A DNA stretch of 10,147 nucleotides from CBDUBS01 sp965365445 (lineage in GTDB: Bacteria > Bacteroidota > Rhodothermia > Rhodothermales > DASSAV01). The DNA lies in NCBI GenBank assembly GCA_965365445.1, contig CBDUBS010000133.1, forward strand, positions 1 through 10,147, read 5' to 3'. Position numbers and translations under genes: made by a program. The notes below the pieces were generated by a model. It did not search any database, had not been told where the DNA came from, and saw nothing but the letters and a program-made list of their open reading frames with translations. This document shows, piece after piece, positions 1 through 7,469 of the stretch (position 1 is its first letter; each line of letters opens with the position of its first letter).

Positions 1-1
1 T

Positions 2-274
2 CAGATGGATAATCGCGTATTCGTCGATATACGGGATACCGGCAAAGGCATCGACCGCCGCAACTGGAAGAACGTGTTCCGTCCCGGCTACAGTACGAAG
101 AAACGGGGCTGGGGACTCGGCCTCAGTCTGGCCAAACGCATCGTGGAGGATTACCACGGCGGCTCGCTGTCCGTCGTGCAATCGCGCGTGGGCCTGGGGA
201 CCACCTTTCGGATCGAGCTGCCGACCGAGCCCCGCAAACGCATTCGAAAGCCTTCCATTACCATATCCGGTTAA
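2..274 (+). CDS. Sensor histidine kinase, C-terminal fragment (ATP-binding domain)
   Basis: This is the last ~90 residues of a two-component sensor histidine kinase; the rest lies upstream of the window, and the frame is open to the left edge, so the ATG at 5 is not the true start. The visible part is the end of a HATPase_c (GHKL) domain, which binds ATP and phosphorylates a histidine in the missing dimerisation domain. Counting from the Met at 5, the G1 box DTGKGI is at residues 11-16, an F-box-like segment VFRPGYSTKK at 24-33 and the G2 box GWGLGLSLAKRIVEDYHGG at 35-53, then the usual closing strands (GLGTTFRIELP). A short basic tail follows. The creatininase-family gene starts 15 bases after the stop, so the two may be co-transcribed. 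Signal and partner response regulator cannot be inferred. Confidence 0.93.
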   Translation, partial: QMDNRVFVDIRDTGKGIDRRNWKNVFRPGYSTKKRGWGLGLSLAKRIVEDYHGGSLSVVQSRVGLGTTFRIELPTEPRKRIRKPSITISG

Positions 275-289
275 CCCGCTGGTATCGCT

Positions 290-1060
290 ATGCCCGGTCG
301 CCCTTACTTGCTCGCCGAAACCACCTGGAAAACTGTCCGGGAAACGCACTACGAGGTTGCCGTACTGCCCTGGGGAGCCACCGAAGCACACAACTTCCAC
401 CTACCCTACGCCACTGATACATGGCAATGCGATGCCGTAGCGGCGCAGGCAGCCGCGATAGCCTGGGAGCGCGGCGCCCGGGTGGTAGTGCTGCCCACGA
501 TACCGTTCGGCGTCAATACCGGGCAACTCGATATCCGTCTGGACATCAACATGAACCCGAGCACACAGGCGCTCGTGCTGCGTGACGTGGTGGATTCGCT
601 CTCGCGGCAGGGCGTCCCCAAGCTCGTCGTGATGAACGGCCACGGAGGCAACGATTTCCGACAGATGATCCGGGAGCTTCAGCCCCGGTATCCGGGCGTC
701 TTTCTCTGTCAGGTGCACTGGTATGCCGCCGCCCCGTGGGATCGGTTCTTCGAGGACCTTGGGGAACATGCCGGGGAGCTCGAAACGAGTGTCATGATGC
801 ACGTCGCACCCGATCTGGTTTTGCCGCTGGAGCAGGCCGGATCAGGTACGGAACATCGGTTTACCATCGAGGCCCTGCGGGAACGCTGGGTGTGGGCCCA
901 GCGGGAGTGGAGCCGGGCCACGGCGGATACCGGTATCGGCAACCCGGCAAAGGCGACCGCAGATAAGGGTCGGCGGTTCCTGGAGGTCGTTACGGACCGC
1001 CTCGCGGACTTCCTGGTGGAGCTGGATCGGACGGCTCCGGAGAACCTGTACGAAACCTGA
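290..1060 (+). CDS. Creatininase-family metal-dependent amidohydrolase
   Basis: A 256-residue cytoplasmic protein of the creatininase/creatinine amidohydrolase family, whose members hydrolyse amide bonds in small cyclic or formamide-type substrates using a binuclear metal site. Visible signatures: a metal-binding stretch with Glu32, His34, His37 and Asp43 in the family spacing (E-x-H-x-x-H-L-P-x-x-T-D), NGHGGN at 116-121, and HAGELETS at 160-167 with the expected His and Glu. Length fits the family. The segment after IPFG (residues 74-92, GVNTGQLDIRLDIN...) departs from the usual 'S-x-E-H...FPGT' loop, which suggests a substrate other than creatinine. The ATG at 290 is chosen because it places the E-x-H motif at the usual depth; no clear ribosome binding site is visible. 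It lies 15 bases after a histidine kinase. Family assignment is firm; the reaction is unknown. Confidence 0.9.
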   Translation: MPGRPYLLAETTWKTVRETHYEVAVLPWGATEAHNFHLPYATDTWQCDAVAAQAAAIAWERGARVVVLPTIPFGVNTGQLDIRLDINMNPSTQALVLRDVVDSLSRQGVPKLVVMNGHGGNDFRQMIRELQPRYPGVFLCQVHWYAAAPWDRFFEDLGEHAGELETSVMMHVAPDLVLPLEQAGSGTEHRFTIEALRERWVWAQREWSRATADTGIGNPAKATADKGRRFLEVVTDRLADFLVELDRTAPENLYET

Positions 1061-1156
1061 ACGCCGATCACTTATTTCTGCCGATAGTTTCGCTTTTACC
1101 TTCTACGGTCTATCATTAACGGCATCCCTTTTCTACTCCTCTTTTCCGGCAACCCC

Positions 1157-1945
1157 ATGAACCGACGCCATTTCATTGCCGCCGCCTCCCTGGCCGGAGC
1201 CGCGCCGGCAGCCGCCTTCGGGACCGGCGCCTCCGCTCCGTCCGACCGCCAGTATCTGGAGCTTCGCCATTACCGGCAGCTTTCCGGATCGAAGAAGCAA
1301 CTGCTCAACGATTTTCTGGGCGAAGTGGCCGTGCCCGCTTATAACCGGATGGGTATCGGGCCGGTCGGGGTGTTTACGGTCGTGTACGGGCCCAACGATG
1401 CGTCGCTGTACCTGCTTCTGCCTCACAACTCCATGGAGTCGGTGATGACGGCCCAGGGGCGTTTATTGGATGACCCCGAGGTGCGTCGGTCCGGCGCCGA
1501 CTTTCTGAACGTACCGCTCTCCGACCCGGCCTATCTCCGCTGGGAAAGCTCGTTGATGCGGGCATTTACCGAAATGCCGAAGCTGGAACCTCCGGCCGAC
1601 AAAAAGGAAAACAAAGGCCGTCTGTTCGAACTTCGTATTTACGAGAGCCACGGCGAGAAAGCAGCGCGTAAAAAAATCGAAATGTTCAACGAAGGCGGTG
1701 AAATCCGGATTTTCCGGGATACCGGCCTGGCGCCGGTATTCTTTGGCGAAACCCTGATCGGGCCGCGTATGCCGAACCTGACCTACATGCTCGTTTTCGA
1801 CGATATGGCTGCCAGGGATGCCAACTGGGATACGTTCCGGAACAGTCCGGCCTGGAAAGAGCTGAGCGCCAGGGAAGAATACAAGGATACCGTGTCGAAC
1901 ATTACCGACATCATCCTGCGCCCAACGGCGTACTCGCAGTATTAA
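1157..1945 (+). CDS. TAT-exported NIPSNAP family protein
   Basis: A 262-residue protein. The N-terminus MNRRHFIAAASLAGA carries a twin-arginine (RR-x-F) motif followed by a hydrophobic Ala-rich stretch, so export in folded form by the TAT system is likely, with cleavage near residues 20-30. The mature part looks like two ferredoxin-like NIPSNAP repeats: an N-terminal half beginning YLELRHYRQLSGSKK and a C-terminal half beginning RLFELRIYESHGEKAARKK (about residue 154) and ending in the family-typical SPAWKELSA...I-x-x-x-I-x-R-P segment. NIPSNAP domains are dimeric alpha/beta-barrel folds of poorly defined function; bacterial secreted copies are common in Bacteroidota and Planctomycetes. The gene converges on the oxidoreductase gene, the stops overlapping by 4 bases. 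A 96-base AT-richer spacer lies upstream; I see no convincing promoter box or ribosome binding site there. Confidence 0.88.
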   Translation: MNRRHFIAAASLAGAAPAAAFGTGASAPSDRQYLELRHYRQLSGSKKQLLNDFLGEVAVPAYNRMGIGPVGVFTVVYGPNDASLYLLLPHNSMESVMTAQGRLLDDPEVRRSGADFLNVPLSDPAYLRWESSLMRAFTEMPKLEPPADKKENKGRLFELRIYESHGEKAARKKIEMFNEGGEIRIFRDTGLAPVFFGETLIGPRMPNLTYMLVFDDMAARDANWDTFRNSPAWKELSAREEYKDTVSNITDIILRPTAYSQY

Positions 1946-3231
1946 TCGGGGTAAACCCAGGGAGCCCGGTACGGCCGGCTCAGCAGCCGGCCGGCTTCCT
2001 CGTCTCCCACGATCCGTTCCTTTTCTCCGTCCCACGCCAGGCTGCGGCCCACTTTGAGCGAGAGCATACCGAGCAGGCTCATGGTGGTGGCCCTGTGGCC
2101 CTTTTCGATGTCGCACATCGGAGGGCGGCCGGTCCGGATGGATGCCAGAAAATCATCCCATAGGGCCCGGATGTTCTGATCGTCGGGCTTGTCGAGCCGG
2201 GGTTCCTCGTGAACGGTGGAGGCGCCCTTCGCGGTGGGATAGAATGTCCAGCCATCCTGCCATCCCAGGTGCAACGTGCCTTCCGTGCCGTAAAAATAGC
2301 AGCCGATGTTGTGCTTTTCAGCCGCATTGCCTGCATACAGGCGGTGCTCCCATACGGCCGTAAAGTTTTCGAAGGCAAACGAGGCCACCTGCGTATCCGG
2401 CGCGTTCGTGGAGTCCCGACGGATGTGGCGAGCCCCTGTGGAGAACACGGTTTTCGGATACTGTTCTTCCGACCACCACAGGATCTGGTCGAGCCAGTGG
2501 ATTCCCCAGTCGCCCAGGGTGCCGTTGGCGTATTCGAGGAAGTTTCGGAATCCGCGCGGGTGGATGCGCGGGTTGAACGGCCGGAGCGGCGCCGGCCCGC
2601 ACCAGAAATCCCAATCGAGGCCTTCCGGTGGTTCGGCGTCGGGGGTAGGCTCTCCCGGGCCGCCGGGGTAGTGGACGAAGGCGCGCACCATGCCGATGCG
2701 CCCCAGCTTGCCGGAGCGCAAAAACGCCATCGCGGACTGGTTATGCGGCGACGCCCGCCGATGGGTGCCCACCTGCACGATGCGGTCGTGCAGGCGGGCG
2801 GAGGCGACAAGGGCCTTTCCTTCGTTAATGGTATGCCCGATCGGCTTTTCGAGATACACGTGCGCGCCCGACTCCATCGCCGCAAGGGCGTTCAAGGCGT
2901 GCCAGTGGTCCGGGGTGGCGACGACTACGATCTCCGGCTTCTCGCGATGCAGTAGCTCCCTGAAATCCCCGTAGGTTCGAGGTTTCGAACCCGTGAGTTG
3001 CCGGATGTTCTCCGCCGCCGGATCCAGCTGGTTGCGGTCTACGTCGCATAGCCCCGTGACCTGGCTTTGCCCGGCTTCGAGGGCCGTGCGGAGGATGTTC
3101 ATACCCCACCATCCCGTTCCGATAAGGGCGGTCCGGTAGGGTGTCGTCCTGGCCGTAACGATAAGGGGAGCAGCCGCATAACCGAGGGCGGCCGCTGCAC
3201 CGGCGGAGAGAAATTGTCGACGATTCATCAT
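1942..3231 (-). CDS. TAT-exported Gfo/Idh/MocA family oxidoreductase
   Basis: A 429-residue NAD(P)-dependent oxidoreductase from the ATG at 3231. An ATG one codon later is equally possible, and a TTG at 3240 directly abuts the stop of the upstream gene; the ATGs are preferred because they put the RR motif at the very N-terminus. The leader MMNRRQFLSAGAAAALGYAAA has a twin-arginine motif, indicating export as a folded, cofactor-loaded enzyme. The Rossmann domain shows GTGWWG at 38-43, CDVD at 62-65, ATPDHWH at 105-111 and the family's EKP motif at 128-130. The C-terminal domain has GDWGIHWLD at 240-248, which supplies the catalytic Asp/His region. Members act on sugars, inositols and related polyols; the substrate here is unknown. 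It is the last gene of a minus-strand unit after a TonB-dependent receptor (9-base gap) and overlaps the convergent NIPSNAP stop by 4 bases. Confidence 0.92.
   Translation of the reverse strand: MMNRRQFLSAGAAAALGYAAAPLIVTARTTPYRTALIGTGWWGMNILRTALEAGQSQVTGLCDVDRNQLDPAAENIRQLTGSKPRTYGDFRELLHREKPEIVVVATPDHWHALNALAAMESGAHVYLEKPIGHTINEGKALVASARLHDRIVQVGTHRRASPHNQSAMAFLRSGKLGRIGMVRAFVHYPGGPGEPTPDAEPPEGLDWDFWCGPAPLRPFNPRIHPRGFRNFLEYANGTLGDWGIHWLDQILWWSEEQYPKTVFSTGARHIRRDSTNAPDTQVASFAFENFTAVWEHRLYAGNAAEKHNIGCYFYGTEGTLHLGWQDGWTFYPTAKGASTVHEEPRLDKPDDQNIRALWDDFLASIRTGRPPMCDIEKGHRATTMSLLGMLSLKVGRSLAWDGEKERIVGDEEAGRLLSRPYRAPWVYPD
1972..1993. other. Strong 9-bp hairpin at the convergent gene junction
   Basis: A perfect inverted repeat, CGGCCGGCT at 1972-1980 and AGCCGGCCG at 1985-1993 with a 4-base loop, sits inside the last codons of the oxidoreductase gene and 26 bases past the stop of the NIPSNAP gene. 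Neither strand has a proper T-run after it, so it is not a canonical intrinsic terminator. It could still stall polymerase or protect the 3' end of the NIPSNAP transcript where the two transcription units collide. GC-rich coding sequence can make such stems by chance. Confidence 0.4.
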
Positions 3232-3240
3232 GCGTCTCAA

Positions 3241-5505
3241 TCAGAACAATACGCGAACGAGTACCTGAACCTCTCGTGGCGGGGCCAGCAGGGCAGGGCG
3301 TTCGACGTAGTAATAATCGAAGGCGTTCCGCACGAGCAAGGAGAAGTTGAATATTGCTACGTCGGCCCCGATGCGGGCATCCACCACGCGCACCGGTACG
3401 GCCACGCCTGCATCCGGGACGAATCGGGCGAAATCGGTATCCTGGCGCTGGGGTTTACTGGAATACCGCCCGTCGATACCGGCTTCGAGAAAAGGCAACA
3501 ACCGGGCCGAGACGGACCCTTTGAGCAGATGACGTGAGCGGAAAACGAGCGGCAAGTCCAGTTCCTGATCCCGGGCGTCGAGCCATGTATATCCCAGGCG
3601 CAGCCGGAGCCGGTCTGCCCACATCTGGCCGTCGAGGGTTGCTTCAATGCCGCGTATACGGGCGCGGGTCAGGTTCTCGAAGCGGAACCCCGCCGACCCT
3701 CCCGCGAGGTTGAATACCGGCTCGACGAGCCGCCGGTAGTCGTTCCGGAAAGCAGCTATGTCGGCCTGGAGGTTGCCGAAACCCGTCACCGGAAGGCGCC
3801 CCTTCAAACCAACCTCATAGCCGGTGCTTTCCTCGGGTTTGAGCGCAAGGTTGGGTAATACGGGAAAGAAGTCCTGGTTGTTCGTAAACCGCTCGGCGAC
3901 GCTCGGAATCCGAAAGCCGAGGCCGAAGGCGGCCCGCAGAAAGAGCCGGTCGTGCAGCCGCATCGAAGCATTGAGCTTGGGGCTCAGCCGGGCGGCCGTT
4001 TCCGTCTCATCGATCTGGTAAACGTCGTATCGGGCCCCTCCCGTGAGCGTCAGCCGGGGATGCAGCGTTTCTTCCCACTGGCCGAAAACCGCTCCTTCCG
4101 GCTGGCCGCGGACCAGCCCCCCGTCCGTGCCGGCGAAAAACAGCGACCTGGCCGCCAGTCCGTCGCCGCTGATTCCGGCTACCAGATGCCGGCCGGGCTT
4201 CGGGTTCCAATTGACCTGTACTTCGGCGCCGGCCCGGTACCCTATTGTGCGCTGGGACCGATCCCGAAGGTTTCCCTCGTCGTCGAGGGGATGGTACACT
4301 CCACGGTAAAACCGCCCCCGTATTGTGTAAAACCAGTTTCGACCGGGCGCATGAGTCAGCACGGGCAGGACGCTCAACAGCGTCGATTGCAGATCGTTTG
4401 CCCCGCGTGAGCCTTCCTTGATGAGGTCGAGCCGCCCCGGATTGAGCGGGTCCGCCGTGCCGTTCCAGTAGAAAAACGAGTCGTATTCACGCCACGTATA
4501 CCCGCCGAATACGTCCAGCCGGAGACCGGCGCCGGCTTTCCATCCCACTTTGGCAAATCCCTGAAGGGTTTCGTTCCTGTTGAAATTCATATAACCGGTA
4601 TCGCGGCGGTAGGCGCCGTCCGCCCAGAACCCGAGGCGGTCTCCAACGCGTCGCGCGTGGGCTGCCTGGAACCCTCCCAGTCCCCGAAGTCTGTCGGCCC
4701 CACGCCAGGCATCGCGCCAGCTTGCATACCGGACCGGATCGTGAGCGCCGATGAATGCCGACAGTTCCGATTCGGGCTTCCGGGGGAAGTCCCGGGTGAT
4801 GACGTTGATGACGCCGCCGAGCGCTCCGGCTCCATACAGGGCGGACCCCGGCCCCTTTACCACCTCGATGCGCTCCACCTGCGAAAGCGGCAGCGCCTCG
4901 AAGGGAATACCTCCGGTATCCGGGCCGAGCACCGGCGACCCGTCCACCAGCATCAAAACCCGGCTGCCGACATTGTACGAAAATCCGGAGGAGCCACGTA
5001 CGTTGACCTGGTTTCCGGCCATCTGGACTCCCGGAATGTACCGTAGGGCTTCGTCGAGGGTCAGCAAATTGCTTGCATCTACGTCGGCCGGCGTCAGCAC
5101 GCTCACGCTGACGGGCGCCGAGAGGGCGGCCTGTTCCCGCCGGGAAGCCGTCACGACCACTTCACCGGGCTGGAGGGTAAGTTCTTCGAGGACGAAATCC
5201 ACCTGATAAACAGGCCCGGCCCCGGCGGGGAGGGCTCTGGTTTCCCGGCGGTACCCCACGGCCGAAGCCGTGAGCCGAATGCCGGTCGTATCCCGCAGAG
5301 CGAGGCGATACCGGCCGCTTACATCGGTCGCCGTGCCGATCGACGCCCCTTCCACGACGACGTTGACGCCCGGCAGGGGACGGCCGCCCGCATCGTTAAC
5401 GCGGCCTTCCACCACGGTTTGCTGGCCCAGGGCATATCCCGGCGAGCTAAGGATCAGGAGGAAGGAGGCGAAGATACTCCGCAAAAGTAACCCGGCTATC
5501 GGCAT
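3241..5505 (-). CDS. TonB-dependent outer-membrane receptor with N-terminal carboxypeptidase-regulatory-like domain
   Basis: A 754-residue outer-membrane receptor that imports a ligand using TonB/proton-motive-force energy. The open frame extends to 5595, but the ATG at 5505 is preferred: it begins a clean signal peptide (MPIAGLLLRSIFASFLLILS..., cleavage probably near ALG/QQ, residues 25-28), has an AGGA box 9 bases upstream, and avoids overlapping the upstream gene. Order: CarboxypepD_reg-like beta-sandwich at about 32-110 (EGRVNDAGGRPLPGVNVVVEG), a TonB-box-like EVVVTASR at 115-122, plug at about 130-240 with IEVVKGPGSALYGAGALGGV, then the barrel ending in a C-terminal Phe (VQVLVRVLF) as expected for BAM-assembled proteins. 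Size and plug type resemble siderophore/cobalamin-type receptors more than the ~1000-residue SusC glycan porins, but the ligand cannot be assigned. The lipoprotein gene lies 25 bases upstream and the oxidoreductase follows. Confidence 0.93.
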   Translation of the reverse strand: MPIAGLLLRSIFASFLLILSSPGYALGQQTVVEGRVNDAGGRPLPGVNVVVEGASIGTATDVSGRYRLALRDTTGIRLTASAVGYRRETRALPAGAGPVYQVDFVLEELTLQPGEVVVTASRREQAALSAPVSVSVLTPADVDASNLLTLDEALRYIPGVQMAGNQVNVRGSSGFSYNVGSRVLMLVDGSPVLGPDTGGIPFEALPLSQVERIEVVKGPGSALYGAGALGGVINVITRDFPRKPESELSAFIGAHDPVRYASWRDAWRGADRLRGLGGFQAAHARRVGDRLGFWADGAYRRDTGYMNFNRNETLQGFAKVGWKAGAGLRLDVFGGYTWREYDSFFYWNGTADPLNPGRLDLIKEGSRGANDLQSTLLSVLPVLTHAPGRNWFYTIRGRFYRGVYHPLDDEGNLRDRSQRTIGYRAGAEVQVNWNPKPGRHLVAGISGDGLAARSLFFAGTDGGLVRGQPEGAVFGQWEETLHPRLTLTGGARYDVYQIDETETAARLSPKLNASMRLHDRLFLRAAFGLGFRIPSVAERFTNNQDFFPVLPNLALKPEESTGYEVGLKGRLPVTGFGNLQADIAAFRNDYRRLVEPVFNLAGGSAGFRFENLTRARIRGIEATLDGQMWADRLRLRLGYTWLDARDQELDLPLVFRSRHLLKGSVSARLLPFLEAGIDGRYSSKPQRQDTDFARFVPDAGVAVPVRVVDARIGADVAIFNFSLLVRNAFDYYYVERPALLAPPREVQVLVRVLF

Positions 5506-5530
5506 GGGGCGTTGTCCTAACGGGGGCGTT

Positions 5531-5992
5531 TCAACGGGGTGGAAACAGCGGTAGCGACTGAAAATCGACGTCGATCGAAATATCCGTAGTGTCACCCGAA
5601 CGAACGGCGAATATTCCTTCGTTTCCTGTATACAATCCTACCGGTCGCCACGAAAGCGGGCTGGACGTATACCGTTGCGCCACGCCCGTATACAGGAAAA
5701 TACCGGCCCTGACGTCCGGAATGAACGCCGTATCGGACTCGACATACAGCGGCAACCGCTGCGGACTGAATTCGAGTCCGGTGAGCTGGAGCAAATCAGC
5801 GGTGTCTTTCGGTACGAACCGAAGGGCGACCAGCCGGAGGTCGAACAACGAATCGGGAGGAGGCCAGACGCCCCGGTAACGGATTACGGCGCGAATGGCC
5901 CCGACTCCGGGCTCCTCCGGCGGTCCCAGTCCGTGATCGCAGGCGGCCAGGCCGAACGCTCCGAGCAGGATTAAACAGAAAGCCCGTTTCAA
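5531..5992 (-). CDS. Small lipoprotein of unknown function preceding the TonB receptor
   Basis: A 153-residue protein I do not recognise. A TTG at 5992 is the best start: it gives MKRAFCLILLGAFGLAACDHG, a compact lipoprotein signal peptide (basic n-region, hydrophobic core, LAAC lipobox with Cys18). The frame continues upstream to an ATG at 6124, but that start would bury the signal peptide behind 44 polar residues. The mature part begins with a Pro/Glu/Gly linker (GLGPPEEPGVG), followed by beta-rich sequence (GAIRAVIRYRGVWPPP, LRLVALRFVPKD, ...) ending in SGDTTDISIDVDFQ. This resembles a single small beta-sandwich. It is the first gene of the unit lipoprotein-receptor-oxidoreductase, so a role as a lipid-anchored partner of the receptor is reasonable but inferred from position alone. 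Asp at +2 after Cys has little predictive value outside enterobacteria. Confidence 0.7.
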   Translation of the reverse strand: MKRAFCLILLGAFGLAACDHGLGPPEEPGVGAIRAVIRYRGVWPPPDSLFDLRLVALRFVPKDTADLLQLTGLEFSPQRLPLYVESDTAFIPDVRAGIFLYTGVAQRYTSSPLSWRPVGLYTGNEGIFAVRSGDTTDISIDVDFQSLPLFPPR

Positions 5993-6281
5993 GTGAAAAG
6001 CTGAAAAAGCGTTGTTTGTGAATTTGGTCTGCTCGAAACCGCTCAATCGGGTGGGGGAAAGGTGGTGGTTTGGAGCCGGGCGGGTTACGAGCTTATATTC
6101 CAAGATGCAAGGCACACGGCTCAATCTCTCGCCTTTCCTCGGAGATAGCGAGTGTAATGAACAGCGTCAGGATTAATTGGACGGCGTTAGAGGCGCGTTC
6201 CGGCACATTGCCCTCGTCCCAAGCGAGTCGTTGGCCCGATCGGATCTCTTTCCCTCTGCATCTCCTGTTCGTCCAGGCCAA

Positions 6282-6313
6282 CTGTATCCCGATTGTCCTG
6301 TATCCCGATTGCC
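6282..6313. repeat. 16-base tandem direct repeat, two copies
   Basis: CTGTATCCCGATTGTC (6282-6297) is followed immediately by CTGTATCCCGATTGCC (6298-6313), differing at one base. It may be a replication-slippage duplication or a pair of binding sites one and a half helical turns apart, about 100 bases upstream of queA. Confidence 0.8.
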
Positions 6314-6337
6314 GAGGGCGCGGGCCCGTAGCAATCT

Positions 6338-6353
6338 TTGCCGCCGGCGGCAA
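6338..6353. promoter_or_regulatory. Perfect 16-base palindrome upstream of queA (possible operator)
   Basis: TTGCCGCCGGCGGCAA is its own reverse complement with no central spacer, and sits 61 bases before the queA start. A continuous dyad suits a dimeric DNA-binding protein better than an RNA hairpin, which would lose its central pairs to the loop. The regulator is unknown, and a GC-rich palindrome could arise by chance. Confidence 0.35.
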
Positions 6354-6414
6354 GCTCAATCAACTACCGTAAAGTCACCTTCGGTTTAAGGATTCCAGAG
6401 AAGGTTCCTGTAAT

Positions 6415-7461
6415 ATGAAGCTATCGGATTTTCTTTACGAGTACCCGAAGAGCCTCATCGCGAAATATCCGGCCGAGCCGCGCGATAGCGCCCGATTGAT
6501 GGTGCTGGATCGGGCTTCAAAAACCATCGAGCATCGCACCGTCAGAGACCTCCCCGAATACTTTACTCCGGGCGACGTGCTCGTCGTCAACGACACTAAG
6601 GTATTTCCCGCCCGACTTTATGGCAACAAGGAAAAAACGGGCGCGAAGATAGAAGTATTTCTCCTCAGGGAGCTGAACGCCGAAAGCCGGCTCTGGGACG
6701 TCATCGTCGATCCCGCCCGAAAAATTCGTATCGGGAACAAGCTCTATTTCGATAACGGGCTCGTTGCCGAAGTCATCGACAATACCACCTCCCGCGGGCG
6801 CACCATCCGGTTTGTTTTCGAAGGCGAAAACGAGGAGTTGTACCGCATGATCGACGAGATCGGGCAGACCCCCCTGCCGCCGTACATCAAGCGAAAGGTC
6901 GAAGAGGAGGACCGAGAGCGTTACCAGACCATTTTTGCCCAGAACCGCGGGGCGGTGGCGGCTCCTACGGCGGGCCTGCATTTCACCCCCGGGATGGTGG
7001 AGCGTTTGAAATCCATTCCGGTGGATTTCGCTCCGGTAACGCTGCACGTCGGGCTGGGTACGTTCCGGCCCGTTGAGGTCGAGGATCTGACGAAACACCG
7101 GATGGACTCGGAAAATTTCATCATCCCCCCGGAGACGGCGGAGACGGTAAACCGGGCCCTCCTATCCCATAAGAATCACGTTACGGCGGTAGGCACCACC
7201 GTCGTGCGGGCTATCGAGTCGAGCATTTCCGCTTCCGGGACGTTAAAGGCCGATATCGGCTGGACGGACAAGTTCATTTATCCCCCGTACGAGTTCCGTA
7301 TCACGGAACGGCTCCTCACGAATTTTCACATGCCGCAAAGTACGCTCCTGATGCTCGTTTCGGCTTTTGCCGGCCACGGGTTCATGATGAAAGCGTACCA
7401 GGAAGCCATCGAGAAGGAATATCGCCTCTTTTCCTTCGGCGATGCCATGTTGATCGTATAG
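6415..7461 (+). CDS. queA: S-adenosylmethionine:tRNA ribosyltransferase-isomerase (QueA)
   Basis: A 348-residue cytoplasmic enzyme of queuosine synthesis: it transfers and isomerises the ribosyl group of S-adenosylmethionine onto 7-aminomethyl-7-deazaguanine in the wobble position of GUN-anticodon tRNAs, giving epoxyqueuosine. The protein is full length and matches the family from end to end: MKLSDFLYEYP at the start, NDTKVFPARL at 59-68, GQTPLPPYIKR at 150-160, AAPTAGLHFT at 182-191, TLHVGLGTF at 209-217, AVGTTVVRAIES at 258-269 and NFHMPQSTLLMLVSAFAG near the end. The start ATG has GAGAAGG 10 bases upstream. It leads a plus-strand run, with ispD only 8 bases downstream. The nearby tRNA-Tyr has a GUA anticodon and is a known type of queuosine substrate. 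Confidence 0.97.
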   Translation: MKLSDFLYEYPKSLIAKYPAEPRDSARLMVLDRASKTIEHRTVRDLPEYFTPGDVLVVNDTKVFPARLYGNKEKTGAKIEVFLLRELNAESRLWDVIVDPARKIRIGNKLYFDNGLVAEVIDNTTSRGRTIRFVFEGENEELYRMIDEIGQTPLPPYIKRKVEEEDRERYQTIFAQNRGAVAAPTAGLHFTPGMVERLKSIPVDFAPVTLHVGLGTFRPVEVEDLTKHRMDSENFIIPPETAETVNRALLSHKNHVTAVGTTVVRAIESSISASGTLKADIGWTDKFIYPPYEFRITERLLTNFHMPQSTLLMLVSAFAGHGFMMKAYQEAIEKEYRLFSFGDAMLIV

Positions 7462-7469
7462 GGCTTTCC

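Larger units (their letters stand above)
5993..6414. other. Divergent intergenic region, no convincing gene
   Basis: This 422-base spacer separates the minus-strand lipoprotein/receptor unit from the plus-strand queA unit and must carry both promoters. I see no credible protein in it: short open frames on both strands have biased, low-complexity translations and no recognisable motif. On the minus strand a TATAAG at 6097-6092 could be a -10 box, but no good -35 partner is at the right distance. On the plus strand, GAGAAGG at 6398-6404 is a plausible ribosome binding site for queA. The region also holds a tandem repeat and a palindrome, listed separately. Confidence 0.6.

Noticed and set aside
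1463..2116. 217-codon minus-strand open frame spanning the NIPSNAP/oxidoreductase junction
   Set aside because: Antisense to the NIPSNAP gene and out of frame with the oxidoreductase; no motif or plausible start context.
2209..2955. Long plus-strand open frame opposite the oxidoreductase gene
   Set aside because: It lies antisense to a gene with clear Rossmann and EKP motifs; the translation has no recognisable domain and is typical of GC-rich antisense frames.
3067..3537. Plus-strand open frame across the receptor/oxidoreductase junction
   Set aside because: Antisense to two well-supported genes; no domain signature.
6070..6372. Short open frames on both strands in the 5993-6414 spacer
   Set aside because: Translations are Arg/Pro/Ser-biased with no recognisable motif, overlap each other, and lack ribosome binding sites; one would run into the presumed promoter region of the minus-strand unit.
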